A DNA stretch of 64,000 bases from Gammaproteobacteria bacterium. GTDB taxonomy: Bacteria; Pseudomonadota; Gammaproteobacteria; Competibacterales; Competibacteraceae. The stretch lies in the NCBI GenBank assembly GCA_024235135.1, contig JACKMZ010000005.1, positions 169,252 to 233,251 of the forward strand. Reading direction: 5' to 3'. The translations under genes and the position numbers were made by a program. A model generated the notes under the pieces. It saw only the letters and a program-made list of their open reading frames with translations, did no database searches and was not told where the DNA came from. Of this stretch, positions 26,940 to 34,749 are shown in pieces (the stretch's first letter is position 1; the number at the start of each line of letters is the position of its first letter).

Positions 26940-27425
26940 TCAGCGGCTGCCGCTTAAAATTCCCCTCGATGCACGGCCCGGAAGCGCACCCACCATCACG
27001 GGAATCCCCGTCACCTCGACGCCTACAAAATCCGGATCTACATGCCCCACGGTCTTTCCAAAACCCGCCGGATTTTCTGTGATGTGGCGATCATGACCGG
27101 CAACAATCGAATCGTCGCCTAACAGCCCCCGATACTCCAGACCGCTAGCGATGGGGTCGGCCGTATCGTCCTCCGGATGATCGGCCCCCACCTCGGCTTC
27201 GCCCAGCACGGCGTCAACCGCGTCAATGACTAGTTCGGCGCGGCTGGGGTCCGCCCCCGCGCCCACGGATTCCCCCGGATTATCCGGAGGCGGACCCAAC
27301 GGCACAAAGCGGTTCAAGCGATAGGCGCGGGCCTTGAATTCGCCGGCATAGAAAAGGTTGGCGCGGATAATCGTCGTGCCAAAGAAAACATGGGCCTCGC
27401 CGGGTCGGTTTCTCGGCCTGGGCAT
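26940..27425 (-). other. Unrecognised open frame in a rearranged segment
   Basis: A 161-codon frame overlaps the end of the preceding small gene in another phase. Its translation (VFFGTTIIRANLFYAGEF, then AELVIDAVDAVLGEAEVGAD, VTGIPVMVGALPG) has a protein-like composition but no family was recognised. It may be the frameshifted continuation of the membrane-protein fragment upstream. Between it and the LysR gene (26778-26939) nothing was seen. Confidence 0.3.
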
Positions 27426-27585
27426 CGCCCAGTCCCAATGCGGTCAGCCCTTGGAGCCCCCAGAGCTTCACGTGAAACGCCAGAGAGACCAGTTCGCCGC
27501 TGAAGGCCCACCACAGCACGACCGGGGTGGCCAGTACCGCGATGACGATCATCATCTCGTCGTTCGGATCGCGCGGAGAGTCCAT
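27280..27585 (-). pseudogene. Membrane-protein N-terminus, possibly DotM/IcmP-like conjugation protein
   Basis: The frame begins MDSPRDPNDEMM, then a single membrane helix (IVIAVLATPVVLWWAF) and AFHVKLWGLQGL. After about residue 58 it no longer looks coding in this phase. The order of polar start, helix and a K-W/E-L segment recalls the N-terminus of DotM/IcmP/TrbA-type secretion components. The assignment is tentative. It follows the upstream fragment by only 3 nt, so the pair came from one operon. Probably a remnant of an integrative conjugative element. Confidence 0.35.
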
Positions 27586-27588
27586 CGC

Positions 27589-27925
27589 TCAGGGTCCGGG
27601 CGCGGGCGCGCGTGTCGAGACACCCGCCTGTAGGCCCTCCATGGCGGCCCGGTAGATTTCCTGCAGCCGGCGAACTAGCCGCTCGGCGGAGGCCAGCCAC
27701 CGTTCGTCATGGAGCGGCACATCCAAACAAGCCGCCTTCAGGCGCTGCACCTGATCGTCTGACGGGAACCAGGGCTGACCGGCTTTGCGTGAATCGGTCA
27801 CACTCTTTTCCCATCGCTGGTTCAGGCGTCCGAACGCCTGGCGCACGCTCTCAAACTCGGCGGCCAGACTCGGCGAATCGTTGAGTGCCTGGTTGAAATG
27901 GCCCTGCAACGAGGCTAACAGCGTG
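27589..27925 (-). pseudogene. Truncated gene upstream of the IcmP-like fragment
   Basis: The reading frame is recognisable from about 27925 (LLASLQGHFNQALNDSPS) to the stop at 27589 and lacks its own start. The upstream part of the frame is the shadow of the nucleotidyltransferase gene. The product is helical, with RQAFGRLNQRWEKSV and LVRRLQEIYRAAMEG. No family was recognised. It is probably a 5'-truncated conjugation gene. Confidence 0.4.
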
Positions 27926-28165
27926 CGGGCGTTGCACGCGAGCCGTCTTCCAGCCCGCCACCGACTCAAGCTCAGCCAGCACGCCATCGAAGCGATGACG
28001 CAGATCGGTCAGTACATGGTCAGCGTCGCGAGAGAAGCGATGCTCGGCGTGGATTGCCGACGCGGTTCCTCCAACCAGCACGGCGTCCGGCAGGATACGC
28101 TGGAGTCGTGCGGCAGAGGACAAGACAAGTTCCCAGTCAGGCAGCGGTGCGGTGTTCTTCGGCAT
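27926..28165 (-). pseudogene. Nucleotidyltransferase (AbiEii/MNT-like) toxin, C-terminally truncated
   Basis: 80 residues match the N-terminus of a nucleotidyltransferase: LPDAVLVGGTASAIHAEHRF followed by SRDADHVLTDLRHRFD, holding the GG and DAD-like metal-binding motif. Similarity ends after GWKTARVQRP at about 27926, where the sequence switches to the conjugation-like fragment. In related loci such a gene follows a small gene like the one at 28137. The remnant is too short to be active. Confidence 0.75.
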
Positions 28166-28364
28166 AGTGCATCCAAAAATGATGGCGTTGAGCGTAAGGA
28201 TCGGAGGTATAAGGGCGGCAAACGCGCTCTATTTTCTCCAGCAAGGTACGGTCAGACAAAGCCGCCCGGCGCAGTTCAACCCATTCCCGCCACCGCCCGC
28301 GTGAGATCACGTCGTCGATAGCGGCGAGAGTGAATCGTTGATGATTGAGGTGACGATGAAGCAT
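28137..28364 (-). CDS. Small protein, probable partner of the nucleotidyltransferase
   Basis: From the ATG at 28364 the product has 75 residues (LAAIDDVISRGRWREWVELR, then YAQRHHFWMHYAEEH). The frame runs upstream to 28418, but that part probably belongs to a different fused fragment. It overlaps the start of the nucleotidyltransferase by 29 bp, as expected for an antitoxin-toxin style pair. The function is inferred from position only. Confidence 0.6.
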   Translation of the reverse strand: MLHRHLNHQRFTLAAIDDVISRGRWREWVELRRAALSDRTLLEKIERVCRPYTSDPYAQRHHFWMHYAEEHRTAA

Positions 28365-28435
28365 GACGGACAACACACTTTTCCGATTGTCGATGGCCGT
28401 ATCCTGTGTGAGCAGCACGGACTAAGCAACACGTT

Positions 28436-28498
28436 TTGCGCTGTTTTAAGCAGCCGCGAGCGCACCGAGGCGCCGAGATTCTTAGTTTCCTTAGCCAT
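28436..28498 (-). pseudogene. AbiEii toxin, first ~21 codons only
   Basis: The peptide MAKETKNLGASVRSRLLKTA is the characteristic start of AbiEii-type nucleotidyltransferase toxins. Its ATG overlaps the end of the AbiEi-like gene, as in intact AbiE operons. After about codon 21 the sequence diverges completely, so the toxin is gone. Confidence 0.6.
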
Positions 28499-28793
28499 GG
28501 GCGGTGAGCGCCTCCAGATAAGGGCGGATTACGGTGCCGACCCTCCCTGTATCCGCCGCCCTGGCGATCTCGGCTGGCGTGGCTCTACGTTGGCGCAGGG
28601 CTTCCCGCATTCCTTCGAGCGCGATGGGCAGACCGATCTTGCCGCGATGCCGGAAACAGTCGGCTACGGTCTTCGCTACACCGAACACCTTGACCGAGAC
28701 GCCTTCAATTGCATGCGTCTCGATGCTGTCTGCAGGGAGATCGTCCGAGAAGCGCAGCACGCGGATCAGCATGTCACCCAATCGCCAACCCAC
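28491..28793 (-). pseudogene. AbiEi-family antitoxin, C-terminal half
   Basis: 100 codons correspond to the C-terminal part of AbiEi: VLRFSDDLPADSIETHAIEG, then VKVFGVAKTVADCFRHRGKIG and RPYLEALTAHG. The N-terminal winged-helix domain (about 90-100 residues) is absent. The frame starts directly where the upstream ATPase gene ends (2 bp), so the truncation probably came with insertion or deletion beside that gene. Confidence 0.8.
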
Positions 28794-28794
28794 G

Positions 28795-29982
28795 TTAAAG
28801 AGGCTCCCCCGCTTGATGCCGCGATAGCGTCTCGGCCATTTCCCGGACGCTGATGGCTTCTACCGTCTCCGAGAATGGATAGCGATCATCGCCAGCGTGA
28901 ACCACAAAGGCCCGGACGGGTTTCAGATCCGCCAAGGCTTGATAAAAGCCACGGCCGACATGGGCCGATAAGGCGCGCTTAATTTCAATAGCCCACCGGG
29001 AACCATCCGAGTGTTCCACCAGCAGATCGATCTCCGCGCCCGCCGCCGTGCGATAAAAGAAGGCCGACGAGCGCCACGGCAGAACGGACAACAGGGTTTC
29101 CAGCACGAAACCTTCCCAACTCAACCCCACTACGGGGTGGCCGGCCAACTGTTCCAGCGTTCCTAAACCCAGCAACGCATGCGCCAAGCCACTATCCCGA
29201 ACATAGACCTTCGGAGATTTCACAAGACGTTTGCCGATGTTCGCGTGATAGGGTTGCAGCCGGCGCACCAATAACAGATCGGCCAGCAAATCGATATAGC
29301 GGGTCACCGATTGCGTGCTGACTTCCAAGGCGCGGCCTAGTTCGGCGGCATTGAGCAGGGTTCCTTGTCGGTGCGCCAACATGGTCCATAGCCGATCCAG
29401 GGTAGTGGCCGGGATGCGGGGACCGAACAAGGGTACGTCACGCTCCAGATAGGTGCGGATGAAATCCTTGCGCAGCGCCAGGCTGTCATCGTCGTTCTCC
29501 GCCAAATAACTGTCCGGAAAACCGCCACGCAGCCACAAACGCTCCCGCGCAGCGCGTTCATCAGGAATTTCCAGAGCGGACAACGGAGCCAGATCAATGT
29601 AGGCAATCCGACCCGCTAACGATTCCCCGGATTGGCGCAGCAGATCCAGCGAAGCCGAGCCAAGAATCAAAAACCGCCCTATGCCTTTTCCTTTGCGCCG
29701 TCCACGGTCGATAACGCCACGCAGGGTTTCGAACAGCTCCGGCAGGCGGTAAATCTCATCGAGTATCACCAGCCGATCTTCGACGTTCTCGAAAAACAGC
29801 ACCGGTTGCACCAACCGATTGCGGTCGTCGCGATCTTCGAGGTCGAGATAAAGCGCGTCGCGTGTTTCACCGATGGCCAGCGCCAACGTGGTTTTGCCAA
29901 CCTGGCGCGGGCCGATCAGCGCGACCGCGGCTTGGCGTTGCAACGCTTTCTCAATAGGGGCTGTAGCGAGACGGGGAATCAT
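28795..29982 (-). CDS. AAA ATPase of the DUF4143 family
   Basis: 395 residues. The N-terminal AAA_14 domain has Walker A GPRQVGKTTL (about 24-33), Walker B ILDEIYRLPEL and the sensor-like GSASLDLL. The C-terminal DUF4143 domain carries SPKVYVRDSGLAHALLG, then GLSWEGFVLETLL and a nuclease-like EIDLLVEH ... IEIKR. These ATPases are common and scattered, often next to toxin-antitoxin genes; their role is unclear. It appears full length. Confidence 0.92.
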   Translation of the reverse strand: MIPRLATAPIEKALQRQAAVALIGPRQVGKTTLALAIGETRDALYLDLEDRDDRNRLVQPVLFFENVEDRLVILDEIYRLPELFETLRGVIDRGRRKGKGIGRFLILGSASLDLLRQSGESLAGRIAYIDLAPLSALEIPDERAARERLWLRGGFPDSYLAENDDDSLALRKDFIRTYLERDVPLFGPRIPATTLDRLWTMLAHRQGTLLNAAELGRALEVSTQSVTRYIDLLADLLLVRRLQPYHANIGKRLVKSPKVYVRDSGLAHALLGLGTLEQLAGHPVVGLSWEGFVLETLLSVLPWRSSAFFYRTAAGAEIDLLVEHSDGSRWAIEIKRALSAHVGRGFYQALADLKPVRAFVVHAGDDRYPFSETVEAISVREMAETLSRHQAGEPL

Positions 29983-30116
29983 CCATGCAAAATATCCATA
30001 TCATGGAATCATTACAAGGTTAAATCGATCTATACCGAGATTCGCAACGGCGCGCCTCTCGACACCCTGGCAAACGGGCGGGTGGGCATACTGATTGCGA
30101 GACGGCCGGCGACAAA

Positions 30117-30386
30117 TCAACGGCGGCGTTTCGCGACCGAGGTTTTGTGTGCTTCGTCTGCCGTCCCACGGCTTTTTGCTTCCTGCTCAGGGATCGACTC
30201 CCGCGTACCAATGCTGACCGGCCGTAACAAGATGCCTTCCTTCGTCCACTGGGCATCCAGGTAACCGCCCTCTTCCAGATGAGCCACTACTCTGATTTCC
30301 CGAGGTAGGGTGATTTGCGCCGCGCGACGAACTTTAACAAGCGCCATAAACTGATCTCGCAAAGAGGGTGAATCGACACTGTCCAT
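30117..30386 (-). CDS. AbrB/MazE-type antitoxin-like DNA-binding protein
   Basis: 89 residues from an ATG with GGAG six bases upstream. The swapped-hairpin AbrB/SpoVT fold is suggested by VKVRRAAQITLPREIR and the following GGYLDAQWTKEGILLRPV. The C-terminal tail is basic (AKRRR). No toxin gene follows, so it is either an orphan antitoxin or a stand-alone regulator. It is separated from the ATPase gene by about 130 bp. Confidence 0.75.
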   Translation of the reverse strand: MDSVDSPSLRDQFMALVKVRRAAQITLPREIRVVAHLEEGGYLDAQWTKEGILLRPVSIGTRESIPEQEAKSRGTADEAHKTSVAKRRR

Positions 30387-30509
30387 AGCTACTCCACAAA
30401 CTCCGATTTTACGAATTTACCATTTTAGTATGACATATACTCGTAGCATTACCTGGAAACGTCCGGCCAACCCTTGATAGGGTAACTTACAGGCGATGAC
30501 ACTTGTCAC

Positions 30510-31441
30510 ATCCCTGCCTTCGTCACATCCATGGGCTCCGTGATGGAACGGTCGCCGAACGGCTTAACATACCCACTATCCGTAGATTGCCTGTCCCCAG
30601 ATTCACCACATTTGAACAAAAATCCATCGCATCCCTTCTCGGAGCATTAGACGACAAAATCGACCTAAACCGCCGAATGAACGAAACGCTCGAAGCCATG
30701 GCGCGGGCGATTTTCAAAGACTGGCTTGTGGATTTCGGCCCCGTGCGGGCCAAAGCGGAAGGGCATCCGCCCTATCTGGCTCCCGAAATTTGGGAATTGT
30801 TCCCCGATGCGTTTGATGATGAGGATAAGCCGCTGGAGTGGGAGTTCTGGGAGTTCGGATTTCTCGCCGATGTTGCTGATTCACCCAGACGGGGAATTAA
30901 TCCTAGCGATATTCCAGATGAAACTCCATATATCGGCCTAGAACACATGCCACGTAGGTCGATAGCTCTCACAGAATGGGAAAATTCAGGAAATATCATA
31001 AGCAATAAGTCTGTATTCAAGAAAGGAGAATTTCTATTTGGCAAGCTCAGACCGTATTTTCATAAAGTTGGCGTTGCCCCTATAGATGGTATTTGTTCGA
31101 CAGATATTATCGTGGTTCAACCAAGAAAACCCATTTGGTCTGCTTTTGTAATTTTATCCATTTCTACCGATGAGTTCGTTGACTATACAGATAAAATATC
31201 AACCGGAACAAAAATGCCAAGAACAAAATGGTCCGATATGGGGCGACATATGATTTGTTTACCATCAGTATCTGTTGCTCATTGTTTCCAAATCCTGATT
31301 CAGCCATTAGTGAATAAAATTATTGGCGACATCTACGAGAACAAAACCCTAGCCCAACTCCGCGACCTCCTCATCTCTAAACCCATGTCCGGCGAAATCC
31401 GTTTGCGCGACGCCGAGAAAGCCGTGGAGGCCATGGTGTGA
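30510..31441 (+). pseudogene. Type I restriction specificity subunit (HsdS), 5'-truncated
   Basis: The frame enters within the end of the first target recognition domain (TVAERLNIPTIRRLPVP). It continues through a conserved coiled-coil spacer (FEQKSIASLLGALDDKIDLN, MNETLEAMARAIFKDWL), a complete second recognition domain (PYIGLEHMPRR, KKGEFLFGKLRPYFHK, STGTKMPRTKW) and the C-terminal spacer (LRDLLISKPMSGEIRL). About half of a normal HsdS is missing at the 5' end, and no HsdM lies upstream. The second recognition domain is more AT-rich than the rest. It overlaps the GIY-YIG gene by 4 nt. Confidence 0.88.
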
Positions 31442-32036
31442 ACGAGACCGTGGGACGGACGGTGCGCTTGTTTCTGGCCGACGGAAATTCAGCGGGTCTC
31501 ATTACCGCCGAGATCATGAACTGGTCCGGGCATGTACTGGCCGGCCCACGCAGTGGACTTAACAAGTTTCTGGGTCGTCCCGAACTCGACCGAACCGGAG
31601 TCTATTTTCTTTTCGGCCGTGACATCGAAGACCCCGACACACTGAAGGTTTACATCGGCGAAAGCGACAATGTCCGCACGCGCTTGAGCCGGCACAACAC
31701 GGACGAGTCCAACGCATTCTGGGAACGAACCTGCGTCGTAACCAGCAAGGATCAGAACATCACCAAAGCCCATGCCCGCTATCTTGAATCCCGCCTGATC
31801 GCGATTGCCCGCGAGACAAGCCGCGCGGCGCTCGCCAACTCAGCCACGCCGGAACCCCGCCCCTTCCTGAAGCCGATCGGTCCGACATGGAGTTCTTCAT
31901 TGAACAGATTCGCCTGATTCTCCCGGTGCTCGGATTTGACTTCCTCCGCGCCAAGCCGACCCTCCCACGTTCGGATAGTCCTTCTGCAAAACCCGTCTCG
32001 ACCACAACGGTTGAGAATCCGGTCTTCGAAATCGTC
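31438..32036 (+). pseudogene. GIY-YIG nuclease-family protein, frameshifted and truncated
   Basis: The GIY-YIG domain is clear: GVYFLFGRD ... LKVYIGESDNVRTRLSRH, with NAFWERTCVV and [10 protein letters not shown]. In this frame coding sense is lost at about 31855-31865. The expected continuation ([20 protein letters not shown] and [10 protein letters not shown], then the start of a DUF4357-like part, VENPVFEI) lies in another frame to about 32036. There it is fused to an HsdR fragment. Genes of this type often ride with type I restriction loci. It overlaps the HsdS stop (ATG within GTGTGAAC). Confidence 0.75.
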
Positions 32037-32198
32037 AACGGCCTGCCTATCGCCGTGCTGGAACTGAAGAATCCCAGCGACGAAAACGCCACTCTGGACG
32101 GCGCATTTGACCAACTCCAAACCTACAAAGCCCAAATCCCTTCCCTGTTTCGCGGCAACGCGGCGTTGGTCGTCACCGACGGACTCCAGGCGCGCATC
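32037..32198 (+). pseudogene. Type I restriction HsdR, short N-terminal fragment
   Basis: About 54 codons read [20 protein letters not shown], then [16 protein letters not shown] and [13 protein letters not shown]. This is the conserved nuclease region of HsdR (ELKNP..E). It is fused in frame to the GIY-YIG fragment on the left and to a reverse-strand acetyltransferase fragment on the right. The helicase part is absent. Confidence 0.8.
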
Positions 32199-32306
32199 GT
32201 GTGTGACTTGCGTTTCGAAGTATCGGTCGAGGGCTTCGTTACCGCAGGAAAAGCCCAAGCGGTCTTGCTTTCCTAGATGGACAATCTCGAAACAGCCATC
32301 CCTCAC
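32190..32306 (-). pseudogene. TacT-like GNAT toxin, first ~39 codons
   Basis: From a GTG overlapping the antitoxin stop, the frame reads [20 protein letters not shown], then [13 protein letters not shown]. This is the typical N-terminus of DUF1778-linked acetyltransferase toxins. Similarity ends where the HsdR fragment begins, so the acetyl-CoA-binding core is missing and the toxin cannot function. Confidence 0.75.
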
Positions 32307-32581
32307 AGCGGACCGATCAGCTTTTCATGGGCCTCCTTGGCACGCCGCAAGGCTGGAGACGGTTCCGGCGGATCGAGCAACAGATCGACAAAACGCCGCT
32401 GGTCCTCCATGGACAGGCGCACGGTATAGGCCGCCTCCATCGCCTTGCGGGCCGCGCTTTCCGCCGCCGCTACCATGAACTCGCTGACCGAAACATCAGC
32501 CAGCTCGGCGGCGCGTTGCACCAGGAGCAACGTATCCGGCTTGATCCGCGCCTCTACACGCTTCGAAGGGGTGTCTCGCAT
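32303..32581 (-). CDS. DUF1778/TacA-type antitoxin
   Basis: 92 residues. The N-terminal ribbon-helix-helix reads RVEARIKPDTLLLVQRAAEL, then VSVSEFMVAAAESAARKAME. The C-terminal toxin-binding helix follows (LSMEDQRRFVDLLLDPP). It normally represses its own operon and neutralises a tRNA-acetylating GNAT toxin. Here the toxin is reduced to a stub, so the antitoxin is an orphan. It is divergent from the TetR gene, and its promoter region holds the TetR operator. Confidence 0.9.
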   Translation of the reverse strand: MRDTPSKRVEARIKPDTLLLVQRAAELADVSVSEFMVAAAESAARKAMEAAYTVRLSMEDQRRFVDLLLDPPEPSPALRRAKEAHEKLIGPL

Positions 32582-32604
32582 CTCGCCCTTAAAAGGTTAA
32601 AATA

Positions 32605-32626
32605 TTTGACTGATAGGTCAAATAGT
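32605..32626. promoter_or_regulatory. TetR-type operator upstream of the regulator gene
   Basis: The sequence TTTGACTGATAGGTCAAATAGT has an imperfect dyad core TGATAGGTCA. The same core and flank (GGTCAAATAGT) recur at 33384-33407 before the efflux genes. It lies just upstream of the TetR start, as expected for autoregulation. Confidence 0.7.
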
Positions 32627-32655
32627 CTTATTATGAAAACCGAGGAATGAAGAAG

Positions 32656-33282
32656 ATGAGCCCTGTTGCAGGAAAAAAAAACACCCGACAACGTTTGATC
32701 GATACCGCGCTGGAACTTCTTTGGAGAAACAGCTATGGATCGGTCAGCGTAGACGATATTTGCGCGGCGTCCAATGTAAGAAAGGGAAGCTTCTATCACT
32801 ATTTCCCATCGAAGATGGATCTGACCCTGGCCGCGATGGAAGCCGATTCCGTCATCGCGAAGGAGCTGCATGACCGAATTTTTTCGGCCAGTATCGATCC
32901 CGTGAAACGCTTTGAACTGCTGGCAAAGGCGACTTACGAGATACAGGCGGAAGCCGCCGAGAAGTACGGCCATGTTTGCGGATGCCCGTGCACTTCGCTG
33001 GCCTCGGAAATGGCGGGGCAGAGTGAAACTATCCGTCTGAAATTCGAAGAAATTTCCGCTATCAGAAAACGTTACTTCGAGAGCGCCATTAGAGATCTGA
33101 TCGCGGAAGGCGTCCTACCGGCGTCAACGGATGCGAAAGCGAAAGCGCAGGAACTCTACACCTATTTATCGGGAGAAATCGTTTTAGCTAGGATTAACAA
33201 CGATCTTACGTCGCTCAAGGACAGCTTACAGGAAGGCATAAAAAGGACTTTAGGTATCAGAAAAGAGGCCATCGATGAGTAA
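32656..33282 (+). CDS. TetR/AcrR-family regulator
   Basis: About 208 residues from the ATG at 32656, which has GAGGA 9 nt upstream; an ATG at 32647 is too close to that site. The N-terminal HTH reads TRQRLIDTALELLWRNSYG, then VSVDDICAASNVRKGSFYHYF. The ligand domain contains an unusual Cys cluster, HVCGCPCTSLASE. It is followed by a terminator and then an RND efflux operon with a matching operator, so it is probably the local repressor of that pump. Confidence 0.92.
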   Translation: MSPVAGKKNTRQRLIDTALELLWRNSYGSVSVDDICAASNVRKGSFYHYFPSKMDLTLAAMEADSVIAKELHDRIFSASIDPVKRFELLAKATYEIQAEAAEKYGHVCGCPCTSLASEMAGQSETIRLKFEEISAIRKRYFESAIRDLIAEGVLPASTDAKAKAQELYTYLSGEIVLARINNDLTSLKDSLQEGIKRTLGIRKEAIDE

Positions 33283-33347
33283 CGCTTAAAATCCATGCCC
33301 GACTGTTTCCTGCTTTTATAAAGTTTCTGTAGTTCGAGATTCGTCCG

Positions 33348-33373
33348 AAACCGCCGTATGCGCGGTTTTTTTT
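33348..33373 (+). terminator. Rho-independent terminator after the TetR gene
   Basis: AAACCGC (33348-33354) pairs perfectly with GCGGTTT (33362-33368) around a 7-nt loop, followed by a run of T up to 33373. It separates the regulator transcript from the efflux genes. Confidence 0.85.
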
Positions 33374-33383
33374 GAGATAGGAC

Positions 33384-33407
33384 TTTACTGACCGGTCAAA
33401 TAGTAAA
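33384..33407. promoter_or_regulatory. TetR-type operator upstream of the RND efflux genes
   Basis: The core TGACCGGTCA (33389-33398) is a perfect 10-bp palindrome, and the outer TTTACT/AGTAAA arms extend the dyad. It shares GGTCAAATAGT with the site before the TetR gene. Confidence 0.75.
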
Positions 33408-33539
33408 CTTTTCAAACTATCATCGCCGTACAGCATTCCCGATCGCTTCCAGCGGTGGCGAGGTCAATGTCCACCGCAAAGATGGCGGCTCTAACTAAGC
33501 CGTTCAACCGGTAACCGCTTTATCGTCAAGGGGAAAACC

Positions 33540-34745
33540 ATGTCGTCTTTCACCTGGAAAAAATTCTTCGCGAATACTGCCGTTGCTGTCGCCGTGGTCG
33601 CTGGAACGCTCTATTGCGCCGACAGCAGTCAGGCCGACAAAACAGAGGCGGCAGCCATTGTTACGGCTATCCCCGTCTCCGTGGAGACCGTCGGACTGCG
33701 GAAAGTGCAAGTCTGGTCGGAATTTTCCGGTCGCTTGCAGGCGGTCGATTCCGCGGAAATCCGGCCCGAAGTCAGTGGGCGCATAACCGAGGTGCGTTTC
33801 GAGGATGGCGGATCGGTAAAAGCCGGCGAGGTGCTGTTCGTGATCGATCCAAGACCGTACGAAGCCGCGGTCGCCAAGGCTGAAGCCCTTTTGGCGACAG
33901 CTAAAACCAATGCGGAATTCGCGCGGATCGAGAAAACCCGGGCGGCCAGCATGTTGAAAACCCAGGCCATTGCGCAGCTTTTCTACGATGAGCGCGCCAA
34001 GGCGGATCGCGTCACTGCCGCTACCGTGCAAGTCGCCGAGGCGGAACTCAAGCAGGCAAAGCTCGATCTTGAACAGGCCTATGTCAGGGCGCCGATCAGC
34101 GGTCGCGCCTCACGGGCGGAGTTGACGGTAGGCAATCTGGTGCAGGCGGGGGCGAATGCGCCGTTACTGACGACGATCGTCGCGAATAACACGGTTTATG
34201 CCGATTTTGACGTCGATGAACAAACCTATATGCAAAGTATCCGCCGCGTGGCCAACAATCGCGCTCAGGAACGGCAAATTCCGGTCGAGCTGGTTGTGCC
34301 CGGCGATAAGGCGCATCGTTACACGGGCACGATTTACAGCTTCGACAACCGCATCGACGCCGCCAGCGGCACCATTCGCGCGCGCGCCAAATTCGATAAC
34401 CCGGACGGCGCGCTGGTGCCTGGCTTGTTCGTGTCGGTCAAGCTGGCCAACGGCGCGGAAGAGCAGGCGCTGTTAGTGCCAACCCAGGCGCTCGGCTTCG
34501 ATCAGAGTAAAAAGTTCGTTTACGTGGTGGGGCCCGATGGCAAGGTCGCCTACCGGGAAGTCACGCTCGGTAAAGCGGTGGCGGCGAAACGCATCGTCTT
34601 AAGCGGGCTGGACGCCGGCGATCGCGTCATTGTCGACGGCATCCAGCATGTGCGGCCCGGCGTGGTCGTGGACGCCGAGGAGCTGGCCGACCACGGCAGC
34701 GACCTCAAGGCGGATCTTGAAAAACAGCGGCTGGTCAGGCAGTAG
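33540..34745 (+). CDS. RND efflux periplasmic adaptor (membrane fusion protein)
   Basis: 401 residues with a GGGGA ribosome site. An N-terminal hydrophobic helix (VAVAVVAGTLYCA) anchors or exports it. The lipoyl/barrel-sandwich halves are EIRPEVSGRITEVRFEDGG with SVKAGEVLFVIDP, and QAYVRAPISGRASRAELTVG; between them lies an alpha-hairpin. The beta-barrel and membrane-proximal domains follow (VPTQALGFDQ). It links the inner-membrane pump to an outer-membrane channel. The pump gene starts 4 bp after its stop; no TolC-type gene is nearby. Confidence 0.95.
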   Translation: MSSFTWKKFFANTAVAVAVVAGTLYCADSSQADKTEAAAIVTAIPVSVETVGLRKVQVWSEFSGRLQAVDSAEIRPEVSGRITEVRFEDGGSVKAGEVLFVIDPRPYEAAVAKAEALLATAKTNAEFARIEKTRAASMLKTQAIAQLFYDERAKADRVTAATVQVAEAELKQAKLDLEQAYVRAPISGRASRAELTVGNLVQAGANAPLLTTIVANNTVYADFDVDEQTYMQSIRRVANNRAQERQIPVELVVPGDKAHRYTGTIYSFDNRIDAASGTIRARAKFDNPDGALVPGLFVSVKLANGAEEQALLVPTQALGFDQSKKFVYVVGPDGKVAYREVTLGKAVAAKRIVLSGLDAGDRVIVDGIQHVRPGVVVDAEELADHGSDLKADLEKQRLVRQ

Positions 34746-34749
34746 CGCC

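Noticed and set aside
34630..34749. Upstream extension of the RND pump frame
   Set aside because: It is the antiphase shadow of the adaptor gene; the ATG at 34750 starts the classical pump N-terminus.
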